From assembly GCA_025458005.1 (NCBI GenBank), contig JALOTG010000005.1, positions 1 to 32,017 on the forward strand: a stretch of 32,017 nucleotides of DNA, given 5' to 3'. The translations under genes were made by a program, and so were the position numbers. The notes under the pieces are model-generated. The model did no database searches and was not told where the DNA came from. It was given only the letters and a program-made list of their open reading frames with translations. Positions 23,970-32,017 of this stretch are shown piece after piece (the first letter of the stretch is position 1; every line of letters begins with the position of its first letter). The DNA is from Thiobacillaceae bacterium (GTDB lineage Bacteria > Pseudomonadota > Gammaproteobacteria > Burkholderiales > Thiobacillaceae).

Positions 23970-24479
23970 TCAGGCCCCGGCATCGAGGAAGGCGGCAGAG
24001 GCCACCAGCCTCTCCATGTCCAGTTCGATCCATTCCGTGCCGTCCGCGCCATGCCAGCGGCCCTTCCACCAGTCCGGGTCGTCCTCCTGGCGGGCCGCCT
24101 CGGACATCTCGGACAGGTTGCGCAGACCCAGCGCGCGTTCCATGCGCAACGCGGCATTGATGCCATATCGCGGATGCACCAGCAGCAGGCGGCTTTCCCC
24201 CGCGGGCATGACCTCGGACAGGCCGGCGAAGGCGGCCAGGTCGGTGCAGCCGTAGACCGTGCCGCGGATGCTGGCCAGGCCGGCGAACCAGGGCTTCGCC
24301 CAGGGCACCGGGCTGATCCCGGCCACCGTGACCACCTCGTTGATCTCGGCCAAGTCCGTCAGCCAGTGCCGCCCGCCCGCCTGGAAGCCCAGCTTGGAGG
24401 CGGGGTTCCGGCTCGACGCGGTGCGGAACCGCTCCGCCAGCTGGGCCTGAAAGTCGCGCAGGCTCTGCTTTTCGGCCAT
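23970..24479 (-). CDS. pilI: CheW-like adaptor PilI
   Basis: 169 aa; SPVPWAKPWFAGLASIRGTVYGCTDLAAFAGL; between pilJ and pilH. Confidence 0.9.
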   Translation of the reverse strand: MAEKQSLRDFQAQLAERFRTASSRNPASKLGFQAGGRHWLTDLAEINEVVTVAGISPVPWAKPWFAGLASIRGTVYGCTDLAAFAGLSEVMPAGESRLLLVHPRYGINAALRMERALGLRNLSEMSEAARQEDDPDWWKGRWHGADGTEWIELDMERLVASAAFLDAGA

Positions 24480-24494
24480 CGCTGCGATCCGGCC

Positions 24495-24860
24495 TCAGCT
24501 CAGGGCCTTGATCTTGGCGAGCAGATCGTCGGCGGCGATGGGTTTCACCAGGTATTCCGCCGCGCCCTGGCGCATGCCCCAGATGCGGTCGGTTTCCTGG
24601 TCCTTGGTGGTGCACATGATGACCGGGGTGTCCTTGGTGTCGGCGTCTCGGCTCAGCATGCGGGTGGCCTGGAAGCCGTTCAGTCCGGGCATGACCACGT
24701 CCATCAGGATCAGGTCGGGTCGGTCGCTCTTGGCCCGCGAGATGCCCTCCTCGCCGCTGTTGGCGGTGATCACGTCGTAGCCGTTCTTGCGCAGGATGTC
24801 GGTCAGGTAGTAGCGCTCGGTGGGGGAATCGTCCACCACCAGCACGGTGCGGATGGCCAT
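24495..24860 (-). CDS. pilH: Response regulator PilH
   Basis: 121-aa stand-alone REC; TVLVVDDSPTERYYLTDILRKNGYDVITA, phosphoacceptor LILMDVVMPGLNGFQATR. Confidence 0.92.
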   Translation of the reverse strand: MAIRTVLVVDDSPTERYYLTDILRKNGYDVITANSGEEGISRAKSDRPDLILMDVVMPGLNGFQATRMLSRDADTKDTPVIMCTTKDQETDRIWGMRQGAAEYLVKPIAADDLLAKIKALS

Positions 24861-24875
24861 GCGGGCGTCTCCTTG

Positions 24876-25265
24876 TCAGTTGGGCCGGTGCTGACGCACC
24901 GCGCTGAGCAGCGTGTCCTTGGTGAAGGGCTTGGTCAGGTATTCGTCGGAGCCCACCAGCCGGCCGCGCGCGCGGTCGAACAGGCCGTCCTTGCTCGACA
25001 GCATGATCACCGGGGTGGCGCGGTAGCGGGAATTCTTCTTGATCAGGGCGCAGGTCTGGTAGCCGTCGAGGCGGGGCATCATGATGTCGACGAACACCAC
25101 GTCGGGGTGATGGTCGGTGATCTTGGCCAGGGCGTCGAAGCCGTCCTCGGCCAGGATCACCTCGCAGCCCGCCTGCAGCAGGAAGATCTCCGCGCTGCGG
25201 CGGATGGTGTTGCTGTCGTCGATGACCATCACCTTCACGCCCTTCAGTTCCGGGGAGTTGTCCAC
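24876..25265 (-). CDS. pilG: Response regulator PilG
   Basis: 129-aa stand-alone REC; KVMVIDDSNTIRRSAEIFLLQAGCEVILAEDGFDALAKI, VFVDIMMPRLDGYQTCALIK. Confidence 0.93.
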   Translation of the reverse strand: MDNSPELKGVKVMVIDDSNTIRRSAEIFLLQAGCEVILAEDGFDALAKITDHHPDVVFVDIMMPRLDGYQTCALIKKNSRYRATPVIMLSSKDGLFDRARGRLVGSDEYLTKPFTKDTLLSAVRQHRPN

Positions 25266-25287
25266 GCGTCCTCCTTGCTTTCGAGTT

Positions 25288-26463
25288 TCATGCGCCGCGT
25301 TCGAGCGGGTAACCCGACGCCTTCCAGTCGGGAATGCCGGTGCGGAACCAGTAGACCTTGGTGTAGCCCCGCCTGACCATATAGCGGGAGGCCTTGTAGC
25401 TGTACCAGCACTCCGCGCCGTTGCACTGGAAGATCATCGGCGCGTTCTTGTCCTTGGGCAGTCGGGTGAGGTCGAAGCGGTCCAGCGTGTCGTCGGCGTC
25501 CGGCTCCTTGGGGCTGTTCAGCTCGTAGGTCACGTTGATCGCGCCGGGGATGTGCGCCTCCCGGTAGTGGCTCTTGGGACGCACGTCGTAGAGGGGGACG
25601 CCCTGGCCGATCAGGGTCTTGGCCTGGGCGGCGTTGATGAGGGTGGCGCCGGGCAGCACCTCGGGGGTGTAGAAGCCGCGCGTGGAGACGAACTCGAAGT
25701 CCTTGTCGCTGGCGGCCGCGAAGGAATCCAGCTTGACCCGCCGCAGCCGGGCCTCCATCTCCTGCCCGACCGAGATGAAGGCCTCGCGCACGCGCGCCCT
25801 CAGCGCCTCGTCCATCTTGTGGCTGACCGCCACGCCCGCCATGGGCACCTGATTGAACGCCTTGACCACCTTGGTGTCCTTGCGCTGGGCCGCCCATTCC
25901 CGGGCGACGCTCTCCTTCACCGCGGCCAGGTCGGCCTGGCCGATGTCCATGGCGTACATGACCGCGCCATACTGGTTCATGTGCATGACTCGGCCGAAGT
26001 AGCTGTCGGGGGTGGTGCCCAGGGCGTTGAGTTCGCCGCGCACCAGATAGCTCACCAGGGATTCCCGGTGCGGCATCGCCACCGGCTTGCCGCGCGCCTG
26101 CTCCAGGTTGGCGATGCGGGCGCCCGAGCGGGACACCAGCATCACCCGGGTGTTTTCCCGCGTCCTGGCCACCGGCGTGTAGCCGTGGCGCATGGCCAGG
26201 CCCACCATCTGGGCGGGGGCCAGCAGCAGGTCGTAGCTTTCGGTGCGGATGCGCTCGCCGACCCGCTCCGCGTTCTGGGTCATGACCAGCTTGACCGGCT
26301 GTCCCAGCCGCGTGCTCAGTTGTCTGGCCAGGTCGCTGAAGACGCTCTGGGTGGTGAAATGATCACGTTCCTGGTCGTAGTCCAGCGTGACGTTCAGGAT
26401 CAATTCGGCGCGCGCGCTGGCCATCACGGCCAGGGTCGCCAGCAACAAAGCCAAGCGTCGCAT
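25288..26463 (-). CDS. Periplasmic phosphonate-binding-like (PhnD/PBP2) domain fused to a C-terminal rhodanese domain
   Basis: Signal peptide MRRLALLLATLAVMASARA; N-half LARQLSTRLGQPVKLVMTQNAERVGERIRTESYDLLLAPAQ; C-half PLYDVRPKSHYREAHIPGAINV...MIFQCNGAECWYSYKASRYMVRRGYTKVYWFRTGIPDWKASGYPLE. Confidence 0.85.
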   Translation of the reverse strand: MRRLALLLATLAVMASARAELILNVTLDYDQERDHFTTQSVFSDLARQLSTRLGQPVKLVMTQNAERVGERIRTESYDLLLAPAQMVGLAMRHGYTPVARTRENTRVMLVSRSGARIANLEQARGKPVAMPHRESLVSYLVRGELNALGTTPDSYFGRVMHMNQYGAVMYAMDIGQADLAAVKESVAREWAAQRKDTKVVKAFNQVPMAGVAVSHKMDEALRARVREAFISVGQEMEARLRRVKLDSFAAASDKDFEFVSTRGFYTPEVLPGATLINAAQAKTLIGQGVPLYDVRPKSHYREAHIPGAINVTYELNSPKEPDADDTLDRFDLTRLPKDKNAPMIFQCNGAECWYSYKASRYMVRRGYTKVYWFRTGIPDWKASGYPLERGA

Positions 26464-26524
26464 CGTTACCTCCTCGCGCTCGAGCGCATGCCAGGTATGT
26501 GTCCGCTGTTATCGGCAGGCGGGA

Positions 26525-26695
26525 TCAAATCTTTACCATCTCGAAATCGTCCTTGCGGGCGCCGCATTCCGGGCAGGTCCAGTTGATGGGGATGTCCTCC
26601 CAGCGCGTGCCGGCCGGGATGCCTTCCGCCGGCAGTCCCTTGGCCTCGTCGTAGATGAAGCCACATACCACGCACATCCAGGTCCGGTATTCCAT
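26525..26695 (-). CDS. Rubredoxin
   Basis: 56 aa MEYRTWMCVVCGFIYDEAKGLPAEGIPAGTRWEDIPINWTCPECGARKDDFEMVKI; two CxxCG motifs. Confidence 0.95.
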   Translation of the reverse strand: MEYRTWMCVVCGFIYDEAKGLPAEGIPAGTRWEDIPINWTCPECGARKDDFEMVKI

Positions 26696-26772
26696 GTCAG
26701 CGCTGCGATCCGCCTCGGCTGCAGTAAAATTCAATTTTGCTCCAAAGACTTTGCCAAGCAAAGCCAGACGCC

Positions 26773-27597
26773 ATGCGCGATACGCCGCCCCTCGTGATGA
26801 CCTTCGCCGGGACCGACCCGACCGGCGGCGCCGGACTGCAGGCGGACATCCTGACCCTGGCCAGCCTCGGCTGCCATCCCCTGTCGGTGGTCACCGCCGT
26901 GACCGTGCAGGATTCCCTGGGCGTGGAGGATTTCCTGCCCCTGGAGGCGGACTGGGTGGTCGACCAGGCGCGGCGCGTCCTCGAAGACATGCCGGTGGCG
27001 GCCTTCAAGGTGGGCATGCTGGGCAGCGTGGAGGTGGCCCTGGCGGTGGCCGAGGTGGTGTCGGACTATCCCGGCGTGCCCCTGGTGCTGGACCCGGTGC
27101 TGGCTTCGGGGCGGGGCGACGAGCTGGTCACCGAGGACCTGCTGGCGGTGATCAAGGACACCCTGCTGCCACAGACCACGGTGCTCACGCCCAACAGCCT
27201 GGAGGCACGTCGCCTGGCGATCGACGACGCCCTCGACGAGGATGAGCCGGACCTGGCCGAATGCGCGCGACGCCTGCTCGACCTCGGCTGCGAGTACGTG
27301 CTGGTCACCGGCTCCCACGAGCAGACGCCCCAGGTGGTGAACGTCCTGTACGGCGAGTCGGGCATCATCCAGACCCTGCGCTGGGACCGCCTGCCGGCCA
27401 GCTACCACGGCTCCGGCTGCACCCTCGCCGCGGCGGTGGCCGGCCTGCTGGCGATGGGCCTCGACCTGCCGGAGGCGGTCAAGGAGGCCCAGTCCTTCAC
27501 CTACCAGACCTTGCGCGGCGCCTTCCGGGCCGGCATGGGTCAGGCCATGCCGGATCGCCTCTACTGGGCCCACGAGGGCGGGGATGAACCAGGCTGA
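26773..27597 (+). CDS. thiD: Hydroxymethylpyrimidine/phosphomethylpyrimidine kinase
   Basis: VMTFAGTDPTGGAGLQADILTLASLGCHPLSVVTAVTVQD; GSGCTLAAAVAG. Confidence 0.95.
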   Translation: MRDTPPLVMTFAGTDPTGGAGLQADILTLASLGCHPLSVVTAVTVQDSLGVEDFLPLEADWVVDQARRVLEDMPVAAFKVGMLGSVEVALAVAEVVSDYPGVPLVLDPVLASGRGDELVTEDLLAVIKDTLLPQTTVLTPNSLEARRLAIDDALDEDEPDLAECARRLLDLGCEYVLVTGSHEQTPQVVNVLYGESGIIQTLRWDRLPASYHGSGCTLAAAVAGLLAMGLDLPEAVKEAQSFTYQTLRGAFRAGMGQAMPDRLYWAHEGGDEPG

Positions 27598-28231
27598 GGC
27601 GGGCCGCCTCGCCGGACTGTACGCGGTGACGCCGGACTGGCCGGACACCGCCAGGCTGCTGGCGGTCACCGAGGCGATCCTGGCCGGCGGTTGCCGCCTG
27701 CTGCAGTACCGGCACAAGACGGCCACGGACGGGCTGAGGCTCGAACAGGCCCTCGCCCTGCGCGCCCTGACGCGGCGCCACGGCACCCGGCTGATCGTCA
27801 ACGACGACGTCGAGCTGGCGCTGCGGGTGGCGGCGGAAGGCGCACACCTGGGTGGCGAGGACGGCGATCTGGCGGCGGCGCGGCAACGGCTGGGACCGGA
27901 GCGCTTGCTCGGGGCCTCCTGCTACCAGAGCCTGGCCACGGCGCGCCAGGCGCGGGCGGCGGGCGCCGACTATGTCGCCTTCGGCAGCTTCTTTCCCTCG
28001 CCCACCAAGCCCCGGGCCGGTCGGGCCGAGCTGGCCCTGCTCGCCGAGGCGCGGCGGACAATCGACGCGCCGCTGGCGGCCATCGGCGGCATCAACCTGG
28101 ACAATGCCGCGCCGCTGGTCTCGGCCGGCGCCGACCTGCTGGCCGTGATCTCCGCCCTGTACGACGCGCCCGACCCGCGCGCCGCGGCCGAAGGCTTCAA
28201 TCGCATGATCCTGAAAGGAACGATGGCATGA
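27584..28231 (+). CDS. thiE: Thiamine phosphate synthase
   Basis: 215 aa; [64 protein letters not shown]. Confidence 0.94.
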   Translation: MNQAEAGRLAGLYAVTPDWPDTARLLAVTEAILAGGCRLLQYRHKTATDGLRLEQALALRALTRRHGTRLIVNDDVELALRVAAEGAHLGGEDGDLAAARQRLGPERLLGASCYQSLATARQARAAGADYVAFGSFFPSPTKPRAGRAELALLAEARRTIDAPLAAIGGINLDNAAPLVSAGADLLAVISALYDAPDPRAAAEGFNRMILKGTMA

Positions 28232-29514
28232 CCTCGCGTAACGACACCCTGTTCGAGCAGTCCCAGAAAGTCATTCCCGGCGGGGTCAACTCGCCGGTGC
28301 GCGCCTTCCGCTCGGTGGGGGGCTCGCCGCGTTTCTTCACGCGCGGAGCGGGGGCGCGGGTGTGGGATGCCGATGGCAAGGCCTACCTCGACTACGTCGG
28401 CTCCTGGGGGCCGCTGATCCTCGGGCATGCCGACCCCGACGTGGTGCGCGCCGTCCAGGAGACCGCCGCCAACGGCCTGTCCTTCGGCGCGCCCACCGAG
28501 ATGGAGCTGGAGATGGCGCAGCTGCTGGTGAGCCTGCTGCCCGGCCTGGAGAAGGTGCGCCTGGTCAGCTCCGGCACCGAGGCCACCATGAGCGCCATCC
28601 GCCTGGCGCGCGGCTACACCGGGCGCTCCACGCTGATCAAGTTCGAGGGCTGCTACCACGGCCACGCCGACAGCCTGCTGGTGAAGGCCGGTTCCGGCGC
28701 GCTCACCTTCGGCCAGCCGAGCTCCGCGGGGGTTCCGGCGGAAGTGACCGCCCACACCCTGGTGCTCGACTACAACGACATCGAGCAGGTCAACCGGGTG
28801 TTCGCCGAGCGGGGCGGCGAGATCGCCTGCGTCATCGTCGAGCCGGTGGCCGGCAACATGAACCTGGTCACCCCGGCGCCGGGCTTCCTGGAGGCGCTGC
28901 GCGAGAACTGCACGCGCCACGGCGCGCTGCTGATCCTCGACGAGGTGATGACCGGCTTCCGCGTCGGGCCGCGCTGCGCCCAGGGTCTCTACGGCATAAC
29001 CCCGGACCTCACCACCCTGGGCAAGGTCATCGGCGGCGGCATGCCGGTGGGCGCCTTCGGCGGCCGCGCCGAGATCATGGACCATCTGGCCCCCCTGGGG
29101 CCCGTCTACCAGGCCGGCACCCTGTCGGGCAACCCGGTGGCGGTGGCGGCCGGCCTGGTCACGCTCAGGAAGCTGCAGGCGCCCGGCTTTCACGACACCC
29201 TGGCGGCGCGGACGCGGCGGCTGACCGAGGGGCTGGTCGCCGCCGCGCGGGAGGCGGGGGTAATCTTCTCCGCCCAGGGCGTGGGCGGCATGTTCGGCGT
29301 CTATTTCGCCGCGCGACCGCCGGCCAGCTACGCGGAGGTGATGGCCTGCGACAAGGAAGCCTTCAACCGCTTCTTCCACCTGATGCTGCTGGAGGGGGTC
29401 TACCTCGCCCCGTCCGCCTTCGAGGCCGGCTTCGTCTCCGCCGCCCACACCGAAGCGGACATCGACGCCACCATCGCGGCGGCCGGCCGGGCCTTCGCCC
29501 GGCTGGCGCCCTGA
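28228..29514 (+). CDS. hemL: Glutamate-1-semialdehyde 2,1-aminomutase
   Basis: 428 aa; [70 protein letters not shown] overlap with thiE stop. Confidence 0.97.
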   Translation: MTSRNDTLFEQSQKVIPGGVNSPVRAFRSVGGSPRFFTRGAGARVWDADGKAYLDYVGSWGPLILGHADPDVVRAVQETAANGLSFGAPTEMELEMAQLLVSLLPGLEKVRLVSSGTEATMSAIRLARGYTGRSTLIKFEGCYHGHADSLLVKAGSGALTFGQPSSAGVPAEVTAHTLVLDYNDIEQVNRVFAERGGEIACVIVEPVAGNMNLVTPAPGFLEALRENCTRHGALLILDEVMTGFRVGPRCAQGLYGITPDLTTLGKVIGGGMPVGAFGGRAEIMDHLAPLGPVYQAGTLSGNPVAVAAGLVTLRKLQAPGFHDTLAARTRRLTEGLVAAAREAGVIFSAQGVGGMFGVYFAARPPASYAEVMACDKEAFNRFFHLMLLEGVYLAPSAFEAGFVSAAHTEADIDATIAAAGRAFARLAP

Positions 29515-29519
29515 CCGCC

Positions 29520-30599
29520 ATGCACGACGAGCTCTCGCCCGAGGACCTGCTGCGCCTGCAGGTTCTGCTCGCCCAGGATCTCAAGGCGGTGCGCCTGGAC
29601 GATGCCAACACGGCCCTGGTCGCCCTGACCGACAAGGGCGAGGCGACCGTGCCGCTGCATCCCACCTGCCGCCCGGACCGCTACATGCGCCTGGTGCAGG
29701 AGCTGCTCTCCGGCCACGCCCTGGGCTCGCCCGGCGGCTACCCGATCTACCTCACGCGCTGGACGCGGCACGGCCAGATGGAGACGGAAAACCTCGGCAA
29801 GCTGCTGCTCATCGGCGAGCCCGAGGCGGTGGTGGCGGTGGTGCACTCGCCGGCCCTGACCGACCAGCTCGCCGAGTACGCCTGGTGGGCCATGCCCACC
29901 ATCGAGAACGCCCGCCTCATGCTGCGCCGCGAGGCGGTGTCGCGGGGCCGCATGGGCAAGGTGCTGGTGGACTTCCTGGTCGAGCACCTGCCGTTCCTGC
30001 AGGACGACCATCTGGCGATCATGGACACGGTGGCCGTCCTGCTCGCCTCGCCCGCCCTCGACGCGGAGCAGCGGGCGGCGGTGTGGCGTCGCGGCAAGCA
30101 GACCAACAGCTATTACGTCGCCTTCCTCGAACAGGCCGCGAACGATCTGCCCGAGATCGGCGCGGCGGGCCGCGACGCGCCGGGCCGGGAGTGCCTGGAC
30201 GGGCTGGTCGCCGCCGGCAACATCGCGGCGGCCATGCTGGCGCGGGCGCGTTCGGCCCAGGGCCAGGCCTTCCTGGCCGCGGCGGCCGAGGTGCTCGCCC
30301 GGCCCGAGACCCAGGAGGTGGTCAACCGTCTGCTCAAGGCCCTCGGCGAGCGCTTCCGGCCGGCCGGCATGCAGATGGACACCGATCCGCCGGGGCTGGA
30401 GGCGGCGCGGGCGGCCTGCCCGGAACTGGCGGCCGAATGGGACGCCATCGCCGCCCTCGCGCGGGTGTCCGATGCCCTGTCCACCCCCATCTTTGCCCGC
30501 ACCACCGCCATCGGTTCCCTCATGCGCCGCAAGATCGAGCCGCTGGTGGCGCCGCTGCGCGCGCACATCCAGACGCTGCGCGGCCGGCCGGACGCCTGA
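29520..30599 (+). CDS. DsrS-like sulfur-oxidation-associated protein (tentative)
   Basis: 359 aa; LLRLQVLLAQDLKAVRLDD...LLSGHALGSPGGYPIYLTRWTRHGQM...LLLIGEPEAVVAVVHSPALTDQLAEYAWWAMP resembles DsrS as remembered; not verified by search. Confidence 0.5.
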   Translation: MHDELSPEDLLRLQVLLAQDLKAVRLDDANTALVALTDKGEATVPLHPTCRPDRYMRLVQELLSGHALGSPGGYPIYLTRWTRHGQMETENLGKLLLIGEPEAVVAVVHSPALTDQLAEYAWWAMPTIENARLMLRREAVSRGRMGKVLVDFLVEHLPFLQDDHLAIMDTVAVLLASPALDAEQRAAVWRRGKQTNSYYVAFLEQAANDLPEIGAAGRDAPGRECLDGLVAAGNIAAAMLARARSAQGQAFLAAAAEVLARPETQEVVNRLLKALGERFRPAGMQMDTDPPGLEAARAACPELAAEWDAIAALARVSDALSTPIFARTTAIGSLMRRKIEPLVAPLRAHIQTLRGRPDA

Positions 30600-30606
30600 A
30601 ACGCAA

Positions 30607-30661
30607 CGGGCGCGCAGCTGAGGACAGGCGCGCGCCCGGACTGCCGGCCGGACCGGCCGGC
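30607..30661. terminator. Two GC-rich hairpins in the convergent gap between the DsrS-like gene and the Met-rich gene
   Basis: CGGGCGCGC (30607-30615)/GCGCGCCCG (30630-30638) and GCCGGCCGG (30643-30651)-A-CCGGCCGGC (30653-30661); no T tract. Confidence 0.4.
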
Positions 30662-30678
30662 CCCGCCGGGGGATTGTG

Positions 30679-31347
30679 CTACTGGCGGCCGGCCGGTCGG
30701 GTGAACTGGTTGAGCCACATGCCGGGATCGAAGGGCATGGCCGGCGTGGGGGCGTTTGACGCCGCCGCAGGCGCAGCGGGCAGGGCGAACGGGAAGGTCG
30801 GCGCCGGCTGGGCGGCTTGCGGCGCGCCGAAGCCAGGCATGGGGAAGGGCAGTGCCGGCGCCTGGGCCGCCGGCATGAAGGGATTGGCCGGGCCGGCGGA
30901 CGGGTAGCCTGGCGCCGCCGCGCCGAACATCGGCACAACGGGGTAGGGGCTCTGGCCGCCGAAGGGCAGGCTCGGCGAGAAGGCCGGCGGCGCGAAGGGC
31001 AGGGGCAGGCTCTGCTTCAGGTAGGGGTTGCCGGCGAACGGTCCGCCCAGGTAGGGATTGCTCATCTGATTGATGTGCTGGTAGGACATCATGTTCGGGG
31101 CCATCTGCATGGCCGGATGCATCACTCCCATGCCCATCGGGCTGCCCATCATCATGGGCGCGGCCATGCCCATGCCCATCGGCCCCATCATGCTCACGGG
31201 GTTCATCATGGTGGCCGGGCTCATCATCCCCATCGGGTTGATCATGGTGGCCGGATTCATCATCCCCATCGGGTTCATCATGCCGTCGAATGCGTGCCCC
31301 AGAAGCGGCATGCCGGCCAGCAGGGTCTGGGCGAGTACGCGTCTCAT
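30679..31347 (-). CDS. Secreted Met/Pro-rich low-complexity repeat protein
   Basis: 222 aa; signal-peptide-like MRRVLAQTLLAGMPLLGHA followed by MMNPMGMMNPATMINPMGMMSPATMMNPVSMMGPMGMGM and a Pro/Ala/Phe-rich C-half; GC-rich window makes spurious ORFs common, but signal peptide and internal periodicity support it. Confidence 0.75.
   Translation of the reverse strand: MRRVLAQTLLAGMPLLGHAFDGMMNPMGMMNPATMINPMGMMSPATMMNPVSMMGPMGMGMAAPMMMGSPMGMGVMHPAMQMAPNMMSYQHINQMSNPYLGGPFAGNPYLKQSLPLPFAPPAFSPSLPFGGQSPYPVVPMFGAAAPGYPSAGPANPFMPAAQAPALPFPMPGFGAPQAAQPAPTFPFALPAAPAAASNAPTPAMPFDPGMWLNQFTRPAGRQ
31202..31273 (-). repeat. 36-bp tandem repeat encoding the 12-aa Met-rich unit
   Basis: TTCATCATGGTGGCCGGGCTCATCATCCCCATCGGG (31202-31237) and TTGATCATGGTGGCCGGATTCATCATCCCCATCGGG (31238-31273), with degenerate flanking units. 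Confidence 0.85.
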
Positions 31348-31382
31348 CCTGTGTCTCCACGTGTCCTGTCGCGGTGGGTGGC

Positions 31383-32017
31383 CTACAGATCACCCTCGGC
31401 GGCGGCCTTCATGATGTTGTCCATCTTGTCGCGTATGTCGCGAGCGTAATTGATCAACTCGGTCTCGCCGGCCATGCCCATCTTGCCGGCGATGGAGTCG
31501 AGCCAGGAGGTGTCCCAGTCCAGGGTCATCACCCAGATGTTCTTGTCCGCGTCCTCCATGATGCCGATGCGGCAGGGCAGGTAGACCAGAGACTCCGGCG
31601 CGTACCTGAGTATCGCGCGACCGGCGGCGATGTCGCAGTAGTGGAACACCTCCACCCGCGGCGCCTCCATGTCGCCCAGCACGGCCTGGAAGTCCTTCCA
31701 CATGGGCGAATGGCCGACCAGCTTGAAGTTGACCTGGTTGGCGCGCAGTTTCATTGACTCCACCACGTCGTCGAAGGACAGGCCCGCCTTGACCTTGTAC
31801 TTGGTGGCCATCAGGTTCATCACGTCCTTGACGTCCATGCGGGTGGCCAGGCTCATCATCGGCATCATCTGCTTCATCAGCTTGGCCTTCTCCTCCGGCG
31901 AGATGATGCCGGACATTTCGTAAGGCCGGGTGCCGCGGGTGGCGGGGGAGACCGGCAGACTGATCGGTCCGGCGGAGACCGGGACGTGCTGCAGGTAGGG
32001 GTTCGCGGCTTGCTGGG
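31383..32017 (-). CDS. DUF302 domain protein, 5' end beyond window
   Basis: DUF302-like VESMKLRANQVNFKLVGHSPMWKDFQ...FHYCDIAAGRAILRYAPESLVYLPCRIGIMED. The frame stays open from the Met at 31916 to the window edge, reading QQAANPYLQHVPVSAGPISLPVSPATRGTRPYE-MSGIIS. Confidence 0.8.
   Translation of the reverse strand, partial: QQAANPYLQHVPVSAGPISLPVSPATRGTRPYEMSGIISPEEKAKLMKQMMPMMSLATRMDVKDVMNLMATKYKVKAGLSFDDVVESMKLRANQVNFKLVGHSPMWKDFQAVLGDMEAPRVEVFHYCDIAAGRAILRYAPESLVYLPCRIGIMEDADKNIWVMTLDWDTSWLDSIAGKMGMAGETELINYARDIRDKMDNIMKAAAEGDL

Noticed and set aside
21506-24160. 884-aa plus-strand ORF opposite pilJ/pilI
   Set aside because: Antisense shadow in a GC-rich coding region; no motifs.
31202-31273. 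36-bp repeats considered as CRISPR
   Set aside because: Units are contiguous with no spacers and translate into a periodic Met-rich peptide.

Overview
High-GC proteobacterial chromosome window; gene content suggests an autotrophic, probably sulfur-oxidising betaproteobacterium (inference only). Left to right: 3' end of ubiB; a potABCD-type polyamine ABC transporter operon; an overlapping DUF4160/DUF2442 pair; a sodium:solute symporter; a monocistronic VWA-domain PEP-CTERM protein gene with a well-formed sigma-54 promoter and tandem upstream repeats; a minus-strand housekeeping block (rsfS, nadD, proA, holA, lptE, leuS); phosphoribulokinase (prk); a small Cys-cluster protein; uppP; a minus-strand Pil-Chp chemosensory operon (chpA/pilL, pilJ, pilI, pilH, pilG) with a phosphonate-binding-like/rhodanese fusion and a rubredoxin gene upstream; thiD-thiE-hemL and a DsrS-like gene on plus; and, at the right edge, a secreted Met/Pro-rich repeat protein next to a DUF302 protein that runs off the window. 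No rRNA, tRNA, CRISPR array, transposase or prophage was recognised. Most notable: (1) a sigma-54 promoter plus two helically phased 27-bp upstream repeats at the PEP-CTERM gene; (2) a REPIN-like inverted repeat translated into the potD N-terminus where the signal peptide should be; (3) the Met-rich/DUF302 pair sharing an NPYL motif beside a DsrS-like gene; (4) an in-frame heptanucleotide tandem repeat inside leuS; (5) a periplasmic binding protein-rhodanese fusion placed between rubredoxin and pilG.
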